In this document: positions 1-9,539 of the stretch, piece after piece
Layout of the letters: each line of letters begins with the position of its first letter
Position numbering within the stretch: position 1 is the stretch's first letter
NCBI GenBank assembly: GCA_963854835.1
Contig: OY978525.1
Span: 98,535,388-98,599,387 of the forward strand
Source of the DNA: Megamerina dolium
Taxonomy: Eukaryota > Arthropoda > Insecta > Diptera > Megamerinidae
DNA length: 64,000 nucleotides
Reading direction: 5' to 3'
Translations under genes and position numbers: made by a program
The notes under the pieces: generated by a model
Told to the model about the DNA's origin: nothing
What the model saw: only the letters and a program-made list of their open reading frames with translations
Databases searched by the model: none

Positions 1-970
1 TGGATTTTGATGCGCTTTACTATGTCAATATCGGCATACAGCTCGTACAGCTCATGGTTGTACCTTATTCGGTACTCGCCACCAACGCAAATAGGTCCAA
101 AGATCTTGCGTAGGACTTTTCTCTCGAAAACTCCAAGTATTCGCTCATCCGAGGTGGAAATTGTCCAGGCTTCAGCGCCATATGTTAGGACAGGCATGAT
201 GAGAGACTTGTAGAGTGTAGTTTTCGTTCTTCGAGAGAGGGCTCGACTTCTCAATTGCTTACTCAGCCCAAAGTAACACCTGTTAGCAAGAGTTATCCTA
301 CGCATGATCTCCAAGCTGACGTCATTACTGCTGTTAATGCTGGTTCCAAGATAGACAAAGTCCCTTACTACTTCAAAAGCGTAGTTGTCAACAGTGACGT
401 GCTGTCCAAGACGCCGGGACTCTTTGTTTGTTGACACTAGATACTTCGTCTTGCCCTCGTTCACCGTGAGACCCATCCGACGCGACTCTCTTTCCAACTC
501 TGAGAATGCTGCACTGACTGCTCGCGTGTTCATGCCGATTATGTCAATATCGTCGGCATACGCTAACAGCATGACACTTTTGTTGAAGATAGTGCCATTA
601 TGTCGTAGATCAGCAGCTCGTATTATTTTCTCCATAATAAGATTGAAGAAGTCGCACGATAACGAATCACCTTGTCTGAAACCCCGTTCGGTATTAAACG
701 GTGCGGAGAGGTCCTTCCCAATTTTCACTGCACAACGGGAGTTATGCAGTGTCATTCTACAAAGTCGAATGAGCTTTGCAGGAATACCGAACTCAGACAT
801 TGTTGCGTAGAGGTAATCCCTTACCGGACTGTCGAAAGCGGCTTTATAATCAACAAATAGGTGGTGTGTGTCGATCTGTTTTTCTTGGGTCTTCTCCAGG
901 ATTTGACGCAGTGTGAAAATCTGGTCGATGGTGGATTTACCAGGTCTTCTCAGTACTTTACTAGTAAAAT
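1..970 (-). mobile_element. RTE-type LINE fragment, copy 1 (reverse transcriptase part)
   Basis: Reverse-strand translation gives the core and C-terminal part of a non-LTR reverse transcriptase. The catalytic YADDID motif lies near 540-565, preceded by the GFRQGDSLS-type block near 670-690. The C-terminal block contains EAWTISTSDER, VFERKVLRKIFGP and YELYADIDIVKRIKIQ. That C-terminal architecture is known from RTE/BovB-like elements. The copy runs off the left edge of the window and its 5' side stops near 970, inside a cluster of TTACTAGTA motifs. No frame is intact over the whole length, so it is a dead copy. The clade is inferred from motif order; R4-like or other endonuclease-type LINEs are less likely. 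Confidence 0.8.
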
Positions 971-1161
971 TTCTCTATCCACAAAATTCAAGAGCGTAAG
1001 GAAAATCCTCTCTAAATATGAGAAAAGTATAAGAGTACGCGAACGGAAAATTTATGAGATTTACTAGTAATTTCCAACATCCTGCAGTTCTGCCACTTGC
1101 CAGTAAGAACAGCTATTTTTTCTATGTTACGAATTCTTACTAGTAGAGATATTACTAGTAA
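957..1161. repeat. Cluster of four TTACTAGTA palindromic motifs
   Basis: TTACTAGTA occurs at about 958, 1061, 1137 and 1152. The first sits in the 12-bp palindrome TTTACTAGTAAA (957-968). The stretch from 970 to 1430 has no coding match and separates two LINE fragments. It also repeats TACGCGAACG at about 1036 and 1283. It may be a small insertion of unknown class. Confidence 0.5.
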
Positions 1162-1429
1162 AAATTTGGAAGAATTATCACAGAGAGGAAATAATTTGCT
1201 CTCTGAATTTCCCATCTTTTACTGATTTTTGCGTACGAGAATACATTTCCAGTAAGAAATAGTAAAATTTGTAATAATTACGTACGCGAACGTACTTTAT
1301 GTAACATTTTCAAACACTTAGTTTGGGTATTAAACTACGTTTTCATATGAGTAACTATTTCAATTTTTTACACCTTTTACATTCATTCAAGAATTTTATC
1401 CGTTGTACGCTAAGTTAGATAATTATACA

Positions 1430-1578
1430 TACTTACTTACATTACAACCGAAAATCGATTTCCGTCGAATCTAGCATGCTTCGCTAGCTGACGCCAGTTA
1501 GAAATACCAAGCGCTAACAAGTTCTTCAGTACTTGGTCTTTCCACCGGAGGTGAGGTCTGCCTCTTCTGCGTCGTTAT
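1430..1578 (-). mobile_element. RTE-type LINE fragment, copy 2 (3' end only)
   Basis: This is a 5'-truncated copy of the LINE at 1-970 and 1664-2586, holding only the last part of the ORF (RWKDQV followed by an ALGIS-type tail) and the 3' end. On the reverse strand it ends in GTAATGTAAGTAAGTATG, a GTAA-type microsatellite tail. Copy 3 ends the same way near 1664-1690, which supports this being the natural 3' terminus. 5' truncation is the usual product of target-primed reverse transcription. Confidence 0.7.
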
Positions 1579-1663
1579 TATCATTATGTTATTATCATAT
1601 TTTACATATTATTCTATAAACTTATGCATAAAAGATCATTTGTGTCATGGTGCTCATATACTC

Positions 1664-2586
1664 GTAGACTACTTACTTTACTTACTTATGTGGCCATAAC
1701 AACCGAATATCGATTTAGGCCGAAAATAACATGCTTCGCCAGCCATCTCTGTTCTTCGCTAGCTGGCCAGTTAGAAATTCCAAGCGCCGTCAGGTTCTCC
1801 ATTACTTGGTCTTTCCACCGGAGGTTTGGTCTTCCTCTTCTGCGTCGTCCTCCAGCGGGTTCCGAATATAACACCTTCTTAGCTGGAGCGTGTTCTTCCA
1901 TTCGCTCGACATGACCTAGCCAGCGCAGCCGCTGGATTTTGATGCGCTTTACTATGTCAATATCAGCATACAGCTCGTACGGCTCATGGTTGTACCTTAT
2001 TCGGTACTCGCCACCAACGCAAATAGGTCCAAAGATCTTCCGTAGGACTTTTCTCTCGAAAACTCTAAGCATTCGCTCATCCGAGGTGGAAATTGTCCAG
2101 GCTTCAGAGCCATATGTTAGGATAGGCATGATGAGAGACTTGTTGAGTGTAGTTTTCGTTCTTCGAGAGAGGGCTCGACTTCTCAATTGCTTACTCAGCT
2201 CAAAGTAGCACTTGTTAGCAAGAAGGATCCTTCGCAATATCTCCAGGCTGACGTCATTACTGGTGTTAATGTTGGTTTAAGATAGATAAAGCCCTTCACT
2301 ACTTCAAAAGTGTAGCTATCAACAGTGACGTGTTGTGCAAGATGCCGGGACTCTTTGTTTGTTGACACTAGGTACTTCGTCTTGCCCTCTTTCACCGTAA
2401 GACCCATTCGACTCGACTCTCTTTCCAACTCTGCGAATGCTGCGCTGACTGCTCTCGTATTCATGCCGATTATGTCAATGTCATCGGCATACGCCAACAG
2501 CATGATACTTTTGTTGAAGTTAGTGCTATTATGTCGTAGATCAACAGCTCTTATTATTTTCTTCATAATAAGATTGGAGAGTTACT
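1664..2586 (-). mobile_element. RTE-type LINE fragment, copy 3
   Basis: Two overlapping reverse-strand frames (2195-2566 and 1686-2237) together cover the reverse transcriptase from the LRHN/FNKS region and LLAYADDIDIIG motif to the C-terminal RRRRGRPNLRWKDQVMENL block. A frameshift lies between about 2205 and 2280. The copy is close in sequence to copy 1 but differs at many single bases, for example a lost stretch near 2275. The 3' end carries the GTAA-repeat tail on the reverse strand near 1664-1690. It is dead because of the frameshift and the missing 5' half. Confidence 0.8.
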
Positions 2587-2756
2587 AGAGAACTTGTCAG
2601 CGCTTAGAATTTTTAGTTGTTCACTTCCGTCTCCACTCCCTCGCCAACGAAAACAACGCGATGAGAAATCAATCAAAAATCGGTTTGTATAAAATATCTC
2701 GTTAAATATATCGATTCTAAATTTTAAAATATCTTATAGCACTTTCCGCAGTACCC

Positions 2757-3517
2757 AATTACGTTGTTCGCTCTCTTAATCGTAATTCACACTCCAATCA
2801 AGTATCGGATTACTTCTAGTATGTTTACACATACGATATCATCTTCATTTTTGAGATTATCACTCAAATCTGGTTTCAAGCAAACGGATTTTTCTTATAA
2901 AATTACTACCACCATAATCTCGGATTTTGTGAAAATATCGATAACTTTGTAAGATTTTTCTCTGTGCAACTAGGGTATTTATCAATTTTTTCGTGGAGGA
3001 GGAAATTAAATCAAGTTGGCGTTCCGCCAATTGCTTACTACTGGCGACCAATTGATTTATTAAATGAATTAAAGCACTTCTTTGCCTTTCTTCCACATCA
3101 CCCAGTTAACCAAATTCAATAATTATCAAAGGGAAACTTCAAAATAATTTTGACAGCTAACAATCCCTTTAGAAATAAATCTTACTATGTAAACGAGTAG
3201 ATAGATTTTTGTAATCTAGTTGTGGTAATCTCTATGTGCAAATATACTATTAGTTTGCCATACAAAATTTTAGAGCGAATTACCTCATTAGTACGTAATT
3301 CATTTTGAACCATCATGTGAACATCATATGAACAAATCGTTGCCTATCCTTATTTTTATCGGAAATTTATCGAAATCAACAGACCAATCGAAATAAATAT
3401 GCCGTCAAAACAAATAAAAGAAATGAATATACAAATAAAACTACATTTAATTCAAAAATTTATACATTTAATAATAACACGCAGACGATAGTAATTACCC
3501 CAGCGAACAACGTAATT
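2757..3517. repeat. Perfect 16-bp inverted repeat 745 bp apart; possible DNA-element ends
   Basis: AATTACGTTGTTCGCT at 2757-2772 is the exact reverse complement of 3502-3517. Outside both arms the match continues weakly: a CACTTTC-like block lies left of the first arm and GTGAAAGCC lies right of the second. The interior is AT-rich with no transposase-like frame. It could be a non-autonomous terminal-inverted-repeat element, but I see no clear target-site duplication. The rest of 2587-3850 holds nothing I can identify. Confidence 0.4.
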
Positions 3518-3854
3518 TACGGTGCCGTGTGAAAGCCGATTAAATTTTATTATAACTATACTTTCAATGCTTTGCTATCAATGTTTTTTCTATTTTACAC
3601 TTTCATCAATGATTTAATAGATGCTATTTTACATGCTCAAACTTCTGGTTTCCCGGATCTGCCCAAGCGACGCAACTTTATTTGACGTTATGTGGATTCG
3701 TTTCGTGGATTGTTCATACCTCTCTATTGCTGTACCCAATTCTCAAAACAATAATAATATCAGTAGTTTGACAGCACAACAGTGTAATATCCCCAATGCA
3801 CTGCAGCAAAAACTTTAACAGAAAGACATTGAAAGCTTAATTGGGATATTATAT

Positions 3855-4206
3855 TGTTACGTTTTTATTCTGTGAGCGTTTAATTCTATTTGAATTACCT
3901 TGTTCGATCACTGGATTCTGTTAATTATAATGTATCGGTGTTTCTGCAATCACGTTCGGGGTCAAATTGATTGATCACGAACGTGACTGAGCAAACATCT
4001 ATACAGAGGCAAAAGTTGCTAGTACATTAAAGTGTTATTGTAAATAGTTGATTATAAACAGAGTTGATTGTAAATAGAGTTTATTAAATAAATTGTTGCT
4101 GTATATAGTTGTATAAAATAAGTGTTGCAGTTATTATTAACAGAATCCAGTGGTCGACCAAGGTAATTCAAATAGAATTAAATGTTCACAGGATAAAAAC
4201 GTAACA
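3855..4206. mobile_element. Solo-LTR-like or foldback element with 71-bp inverted arms and ATAT duplication
   Basis: The element begins TGTTACG, ends CGTAACA and is flanked on both sides by ATAT (3851-3854 and 4207-4210). The left arm 3855-3925 and right arm 4136-4206 are inverted copies matching at 66 of 71 positions. The 210-bp centre is rich in TTGTAAATAG-like repeats and contains an AATAAA. TG...CA ends with a 4-bp ATAT duplication are known for Gypsy-type LTR retrotransposons that favour ATAT targets, so a solo LTR is one reading. The very long inverted arms are unusual for an LTR and suit a foldback or MITE-like element. It ends about 350 bp before the Rad51D start codon. Confidence 0.6.
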
Positions 4207-4210
4207 ATAT

Positions 4211-4559
4211 TTTCAAACCAATGCAATTGGTGTTGTGTTGCATCTCCTTTAGCTTCATCTATTACATTTTTACAATTCGTAGCATTTTTGGCGCCATGCA
4301 GCCTAATTTATCCGAAGAGCACGGTTTCGATTAGGATTGTTGTTTTTTTCTCTGGTAATCACACGATATTTGTGCGTAAAAAATATCGATATCAGATAGT
4401 ATCATCTAAAAAAATATTGCGCCGAATCGGAATCGGAAGCAAAAACAATCGTCAATGTTTATATATCGATATAATATCAACAATCCTATTAGAAATAAAA
4501 CACGATGGATAAAGCGATGTATAAATGTAAATAACATACACTGATAAAGTAGCAGAATA
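4211..4559 (+). promoter_or_regulatory. Upstream region of Rad51D
   Basis: This 350-bp stretch between the inverted-arm element and the Rad51D start has no convincing coding sequence. It must hold the promoter or 5' leader unless a 5' non-coding exon lies further left. Several ATCGATA-type motifs (near 4385 and 4465) occur, similar to the DREF-type elements of replication and repair gene promoters in flies. That similarity is by eye only. Confidence 0.3.
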
Positions 4560-5820
4560 ATGGAATTAACTCCAATTGCTGGGACCGAATTAACCGAGTA
4601 CACAATCAATATATTGCGAAAACATCACGTTACAACACTGCAGCAGTTTCTTGATAATGCTCACGATAAACTAAGTAAAATAATACATGTTTCAGAAAAG
4701 GCAATAAATCGAATAAGGAATATATTACTTCAACGACACTATCCTCAGCCTGTGCTGTTGTATAATCTCTACAAGGATGTGGTGGCAAAACGTATCACTT
4801 ATGGCACAGGTATTGTGGGGTAAGATTGAAGTCTTATAATTAGACAGATGCATTTCTATAATTGGTTTTTAAATAATATTCGCTTTTAATTTGTCTCACA
4901 GATTGGATGAAATGTTAGGCCCCGATGAAATATTGCATTCTGGCTGTGTATGGGAAATTTGTGGTGCATCTGGTGTGGGCAAAAGTCAATTGTGCCATAC
5001 TATCGCAGTGAATCTTGTAGCCAATCTTCACGAGGCTAATATATTGTACATTGATACGAAATGTGATTTTTCAGGTACACGCATTCGACAAATGCTGCGC
5101 AAACGCAATGTAGATACAACCGAGTGTGGTCGTATAATGAATGCCATAAAAGTGGAACGTACACTATCAGCTCATGGTGTGATTAATATATTGGAACAAT
5201 TAAAATTACAACTCAACTCAGATACGGTGTGCGCAGAAGTAAATAGCATTAAGTTGGTTATAATTGATGCATTGCCAGCTGTATGGCTTGGCTGGCGCAG
5301 CGATCATGTTCGATTGGAAAGTATGTACACTTGATAAGTAACTGCTTAGTAGTTATTAATGACATTCTACATATTTATAGGCAACTATTTGTTAGCGCTA
5401 TTGGCTAATTATGTACACAAATTGGCGAAACAGCATTACATTGCTTTCATATTGCTAAATCTTTGGCTACCTGTTGAAAATCCTTTATTATTAACGACAG
5501 GTATGACAATGACTAATATCTTTAAGTGAACTTATCTTTAAACTGTATACATATGTATAGGAAGTAATGCTGCCAATGAAATTGACCCTGAAGACTGCGA
5601 TGATAATGCGGGCGAAATGAAGAATGATAATTCCGAAGTAGTAACAATGAGACCAGCTCTTGGTTACTATTGGAAAAGTGTGCCACGAATTCGGTTATTA
5701 TTAGAAACTGGTAATAATGAAGAGGATGCGACTTTACGGATTATTAAAGTTATAAAAAGTTGTTATAGTCCTACAGGTGTTAGTTGTAATGTACACATTC
5801 GCGAAGAAGGTGTTATTTAA
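4560..5820 (+). CDS. Rad51D: RAD51D-like recombination protein (RecA/RAD51 paralog), complete, 4 exons
   Basis: Exons 4560-4819, 4902-5320, 5381-5500 and 5561-5820 join in frame into 352 residues; the introns (82, 60 and 60 bp) all have GT...AG ends. The N-terminal helical domain aligns with human RAD51D (ILRKHHVTTLQQFL resembles its LLRSHRIKTVVDL). Walker A is GASGVGKS at residues 108-115 and Walker B is LVIID at 205-209. The C-terminal block RPALGYYWKSVPRIRLLLET (from residue 297) and KSCYSPTG match RAD51D's PALG...W..VP..R and KSSRQPTG rather than RAD51, RAD51C or XRCC3. RAD51 paralogs act in the nucleus to assist RAD51 filaments in double-strand break repair. Human RAD51D is 328 residues, so the length fits. 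The start is the first ATG of the domain, and the acceptor at 4902 restores GLDEML. No lesion is visible. Confidence 0.93.
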
Positions 5821-6685
5821 CAGTCATTTATACTTATATGAAGAAGAACAATATGTATATCATGAATTGTAATGTATTGTGATATATTCGAGTAGTTATA
5901 TGTAGTATGTTAGGATCGTTTAAATTTATTAATTATGTATTTTATTGATTCAATATAATGTTTCAACCACGCGTTATAATAATGCTCCAATTGTAGGTAT
6001 CTATATGCCTTTTGCCTTTTTTATATATATAGTTATCACTTCTAATCCAAAAGATGTCAACAAAAGATGAAGCAAAAATGTGTACTTAAATTTATGAGAT
6101 GTTGAAATAGGTATAAGAAGATTTGTAATGTTTTATCTACATACATATAACTTTATAATATACGCATACATATGTATGTATGTTCATGTATACATTTATG
6201 TACATAATGATTGCTTTTGTCTTTCTCTGGAATGGCGACTATTCTATGGCTTCGCCTGCAGTATTATATCATTATATCTGATAAATATTTTAAGAAAGAT
6301 AAAAATTTGCATTTGCGCACTCATCATGCTGAGCTATAAAATTTCAATTCGAATTAATTTCCACTCTTAAAATATACACAATGAAGATGAGAATCGTTAT
6401 CATTATCATTGGGAGCATTTTCGCCGTGAATACATAGTGATAATACGATATTTCTATATACATATGTATATGTGTACGTCTATGATTATATGTATATATG
6501 CAATGTATCTGCTCACTCGAAAAGTTTGCAGCGCTAATGCAGTCAGTAGGTACATATACTTACAATTCAGTTGATTGTATTCATTGCGTTTTCAGCTATC
6601 GTCGTTATAAGTTATGCAAAATTGATTTGTGTAGATTTTGATTTGTGATTATTTTTGGTATTCGGCCATATTATTTAAAATCGCT
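5821..6685. other. Intergenic region between Rad51D and cn
   Basis: This 865-bp AT-rich stretch holds the 3' end of Rad51D, where I see no perfect AATAAA close to the stop, and the promoter and leader of cn. Many short ACATATGTATG runs are present. I see no coding sequence. Confidence 0.6.
6568..6573 (+). promoter_or_regulatory. Candidate initiator of cn
   Basis: TCAGTT matches the arthropod initiator TCAGTY with the A at 6570, 116 bp before the start codon. No TATA box at the right distance and no clear downstream promoter element were seen, so this is a weak call. Confidence 0.25.
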
Positions 6686-8777
6686 ATGACAGCATCCATG
6701 AAAGTTTTAATGAAAAACGATACAGGAGCAACTAAAGTGGGCATTATTGGTGGTGGTCTGGTGAGTTCGAAGTTTATTTATTAGATATATAAATATCTCG
6801 GAATAAGTATGTACATATATGGAAATTGTTCAGATTTAAAGTGAATTTGCATACTTGTTTGTTGTGTATTAAATCTGATTTATTATCAATTGTGAATTGT
6901 GCAGCAATCGTCAATGCAATTGATTGTTTGTACTTATACGAACATATCTGTATCAATAAAGTCATTGTATGTGTTTAAATAAATTCCATGATCTATATAC
7001 ATACTCATTTACATGTTTGTAATGAAATCCAATATGTACATATGTATACGATTATACCTACATGTTGCAAAATATCTTCTAAGAAGATCATTTCAATCGT
7101 TATCATGTAGTTATTATTGTGATTAAATTGCGGTTTGTTTTTGTTTTTGTGGAATGAACTAGATAAATTCTTAAAAACTAGATAATAATAAATATAGATG
7201 ATTGACTTTATGATGTATAGGTTGGTTCCTTGACTGCCTTAAATTTAGCCAAAAAAGGTTATAACGTTCATCTGTATGAGTATCGTGAGGATATACGTAC
7301 AACGGAACTTGTACAGGGGCGTAGTATCAATTTGGCATTATCACAAAGAGGACGTAAAGCGCTGAAGGAGGTAGGTCTCGAAGATAGTGTCCTATCAACG
7401 GCAATACCAATGCGTGGACGTATGCTACACGATATAAATGGTAAATGTTCTGTAGTTTTATACGATCCATGTACACAGCAATGTCTATATTCGGTTGGGA
7501 GGAAACATTTAAATGAGATACTGTTAAATGGTAGGTGAGGTAGTGTGTAGGTAATTGCTAAATTTGCGTTACACTCATGTACATGTTTAAAAATTATTTT
7601 AGCGGGTGAAAAGTTTTCAAATATACATTATCATTTCGAGCACAAATTGATTTCGACCAACTTCAATAATGGTACCATGCAGTTTCGTGTGTAAGTTAAC
7701 GTCAATGTATTTGTAGTTATGTTTTGTTAATAAAATATACATTTTCCGTTTTGTCATCTAGATCAAATAATCAACAGGAGGAAGCTAATGCTGATTTGAT
7801 CATTGGTTGTGATGGTGCTTTTAGTACGGTGCGACAACAAATGATTAAAGTACCCGGTTACAATTATTCACAAGAATACATCGAACATGGCTATCTGGAA
7901 TTGTGTATACCAGCCAAGGATGGTAAATTTCAAATGCCCGAAAATTATTTGCACATTTGGCCACGTGATACATTTATGATGATTGCATTACCCAATCAGG
8001 ATAAATCATTTACAGTCACTCTTTCGATGCCATTTACCATATTCCATAGCATACGAACTGCACAAGATCTAATTGCATTCTTTCGCAAACACTATTCCGA
8101 TGCATTGCCATTGATTGGTGAGCAACAATTGATTTGTGATTTCTTTAAAATGCCCCCTCAGCATTTAGTTTCGATTAAATGTCATCCATATCATTATGAG
8201 TCGAAGGTGTTATTGTTGGGTGATGCCGCACATGCTATGGTCCCGTATTATGGTCAGGGCATGAATGCTGGTATGGAAGATTGTACACTCTTAATGGATG
8301 TACTGGAACAGTATAATTATTGTTTGAGTGATGCTTTGCCTGCATTTACTGAGGCACGTTGGAAGAATGCACATGCAATTTGCGATCTGGCAATGTATAA
8401 TTATGTCGAGGTTAGTGGATATAGTTATTTATATACATATACATTTTAATAATCGTATGTAAATTTCAGATGCGTGATCTTACAAAACGTTTAACATTTC
8501 GTTGGCGTAAATGGTTTGACAATTTACTATTTCGTTTCTTTCCCACACTCTGGATACCACTCTATAATAGTGTATCATTCTCCAATATGCCATATAAGCA
8601 GTGTATAGAAAATCGAAAATGGCAGGATAAGGTATTTTGCGGACGATTTTTTTTATAGTGTATTCATTGTGCAGTAATTGATTCCAAATCTTTCAGATGT
8701 TGCAAATTGTTTCATCAACACTACTTATGGCATTTGTTGCTGCTGCATTAGGAATCTATTGGAAATATTTTAAATGA
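6686..8777 (+). CDS. cn: Kynurenine 3-monooxygenase (cinnabar), complete, 6 exons
   Basis: Exons 6686-6760, 7221-7530, 7603-7690, 7762-8410, 8470-8631 and 8697-8777 join in frame to 454 residues; introns are 460, 72, 71, 59 and 65 bp, all GT...AG. The enzyme is an FAD- and NADPH-dependent hydroxylase that converts kynurenine to 3-hydroxykynurenine at the mitochondrial outer membrane, feeding ommochrome eye pigment synthesis in flies. Seen here: the Rossmann motif GGGLVG (residues 22-27), the [17 protein letters not shown] block, the CDGAFSTVR motif (174-182), and the FAD-binding [18 protein letters not shown] from residue 311. A C-terminal hydrophobic anchor is encoded by the last exon (about 431-448), followed by WKYFK. 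Length agrees with Drosophila cn (about 465) and human KMO (486). An in-frame ATG at residue 5 is an alternative start. All key motifs are intact, so it should be functional. Confidence 0.97.
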
Positions 8778-9539
8778 ATGAATTAATGAACTATTCATAA
8801 ATATAAGAAATTCTATCTGAAACACTGCGCTTTGGCGAAAACTTACCGCAAACACATTCACTATAAAAAGAACGCATCTGATATCTAACTTCATATGGAG
8901 CTTGTTTATATGGACATTATTCTTTGCTATCGAAGCGATAATTCATAGTTCGCTACACTATTACTACCTAAATTGAAATCTAAACGTCGTCAACTGCGGC
9001 AGCAATATATCATTAACTTACAACCAAGTATACAGTATTTCATACAACGTTGCTATTAAAGGAAGTAATCACTTTTTAACTTCATTTTGAGCATAAGAAC
9101 ATTTGTGTTAAGTCCGGTAACTATCTGGATAAAGTTTCACCTATAATAATTAAATTTTGTATTTTTCCTTAAGAAATTTGTTTAAAATTTCCATAGTGCA
9201 TATATATAAATACATAGTAACTATGTTAGTTATACTTTTGCATACTTTTAGGCATTTTTATAAAACATGCATTCAACAATAAAAATTTATTATTCTATAC
9301 ATTTTATATGGTAAGTGAGGTGGCAGATTTTTAATATATCTATATTTTTACCATTGGTAGTAAATAGTAATACTAATTATTCTTGAAAAAATTTTAAAAT
9401 AATAAAATTGAAACAAATTATTCAAATTGTGTGATGTGTGTTGTTATGCTTCATGTAAAGGTATTTTCTATACCTATATATATTTTATAAAAAAAAAAAT
9501 AAACAAAATCAAAAAATTACTACAATCATTTTACCTTAC
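8778..9539. other. cn 3' untranslated region and downstream DNA
   Basis: AT-rich sequence without coding content. The first perfect AATAAA downstream of the cn stop is at 9278-9283, about 500 bp on, and could be its polyadenylation signal. Confidence 0.35.

Noticed and set aside
4150..4512. 120-codon plus-strand frame
   Set aside because: It starts inside the inverted-arm element, has no recognisable domain, and ends before the Rad51D start; probably chance.
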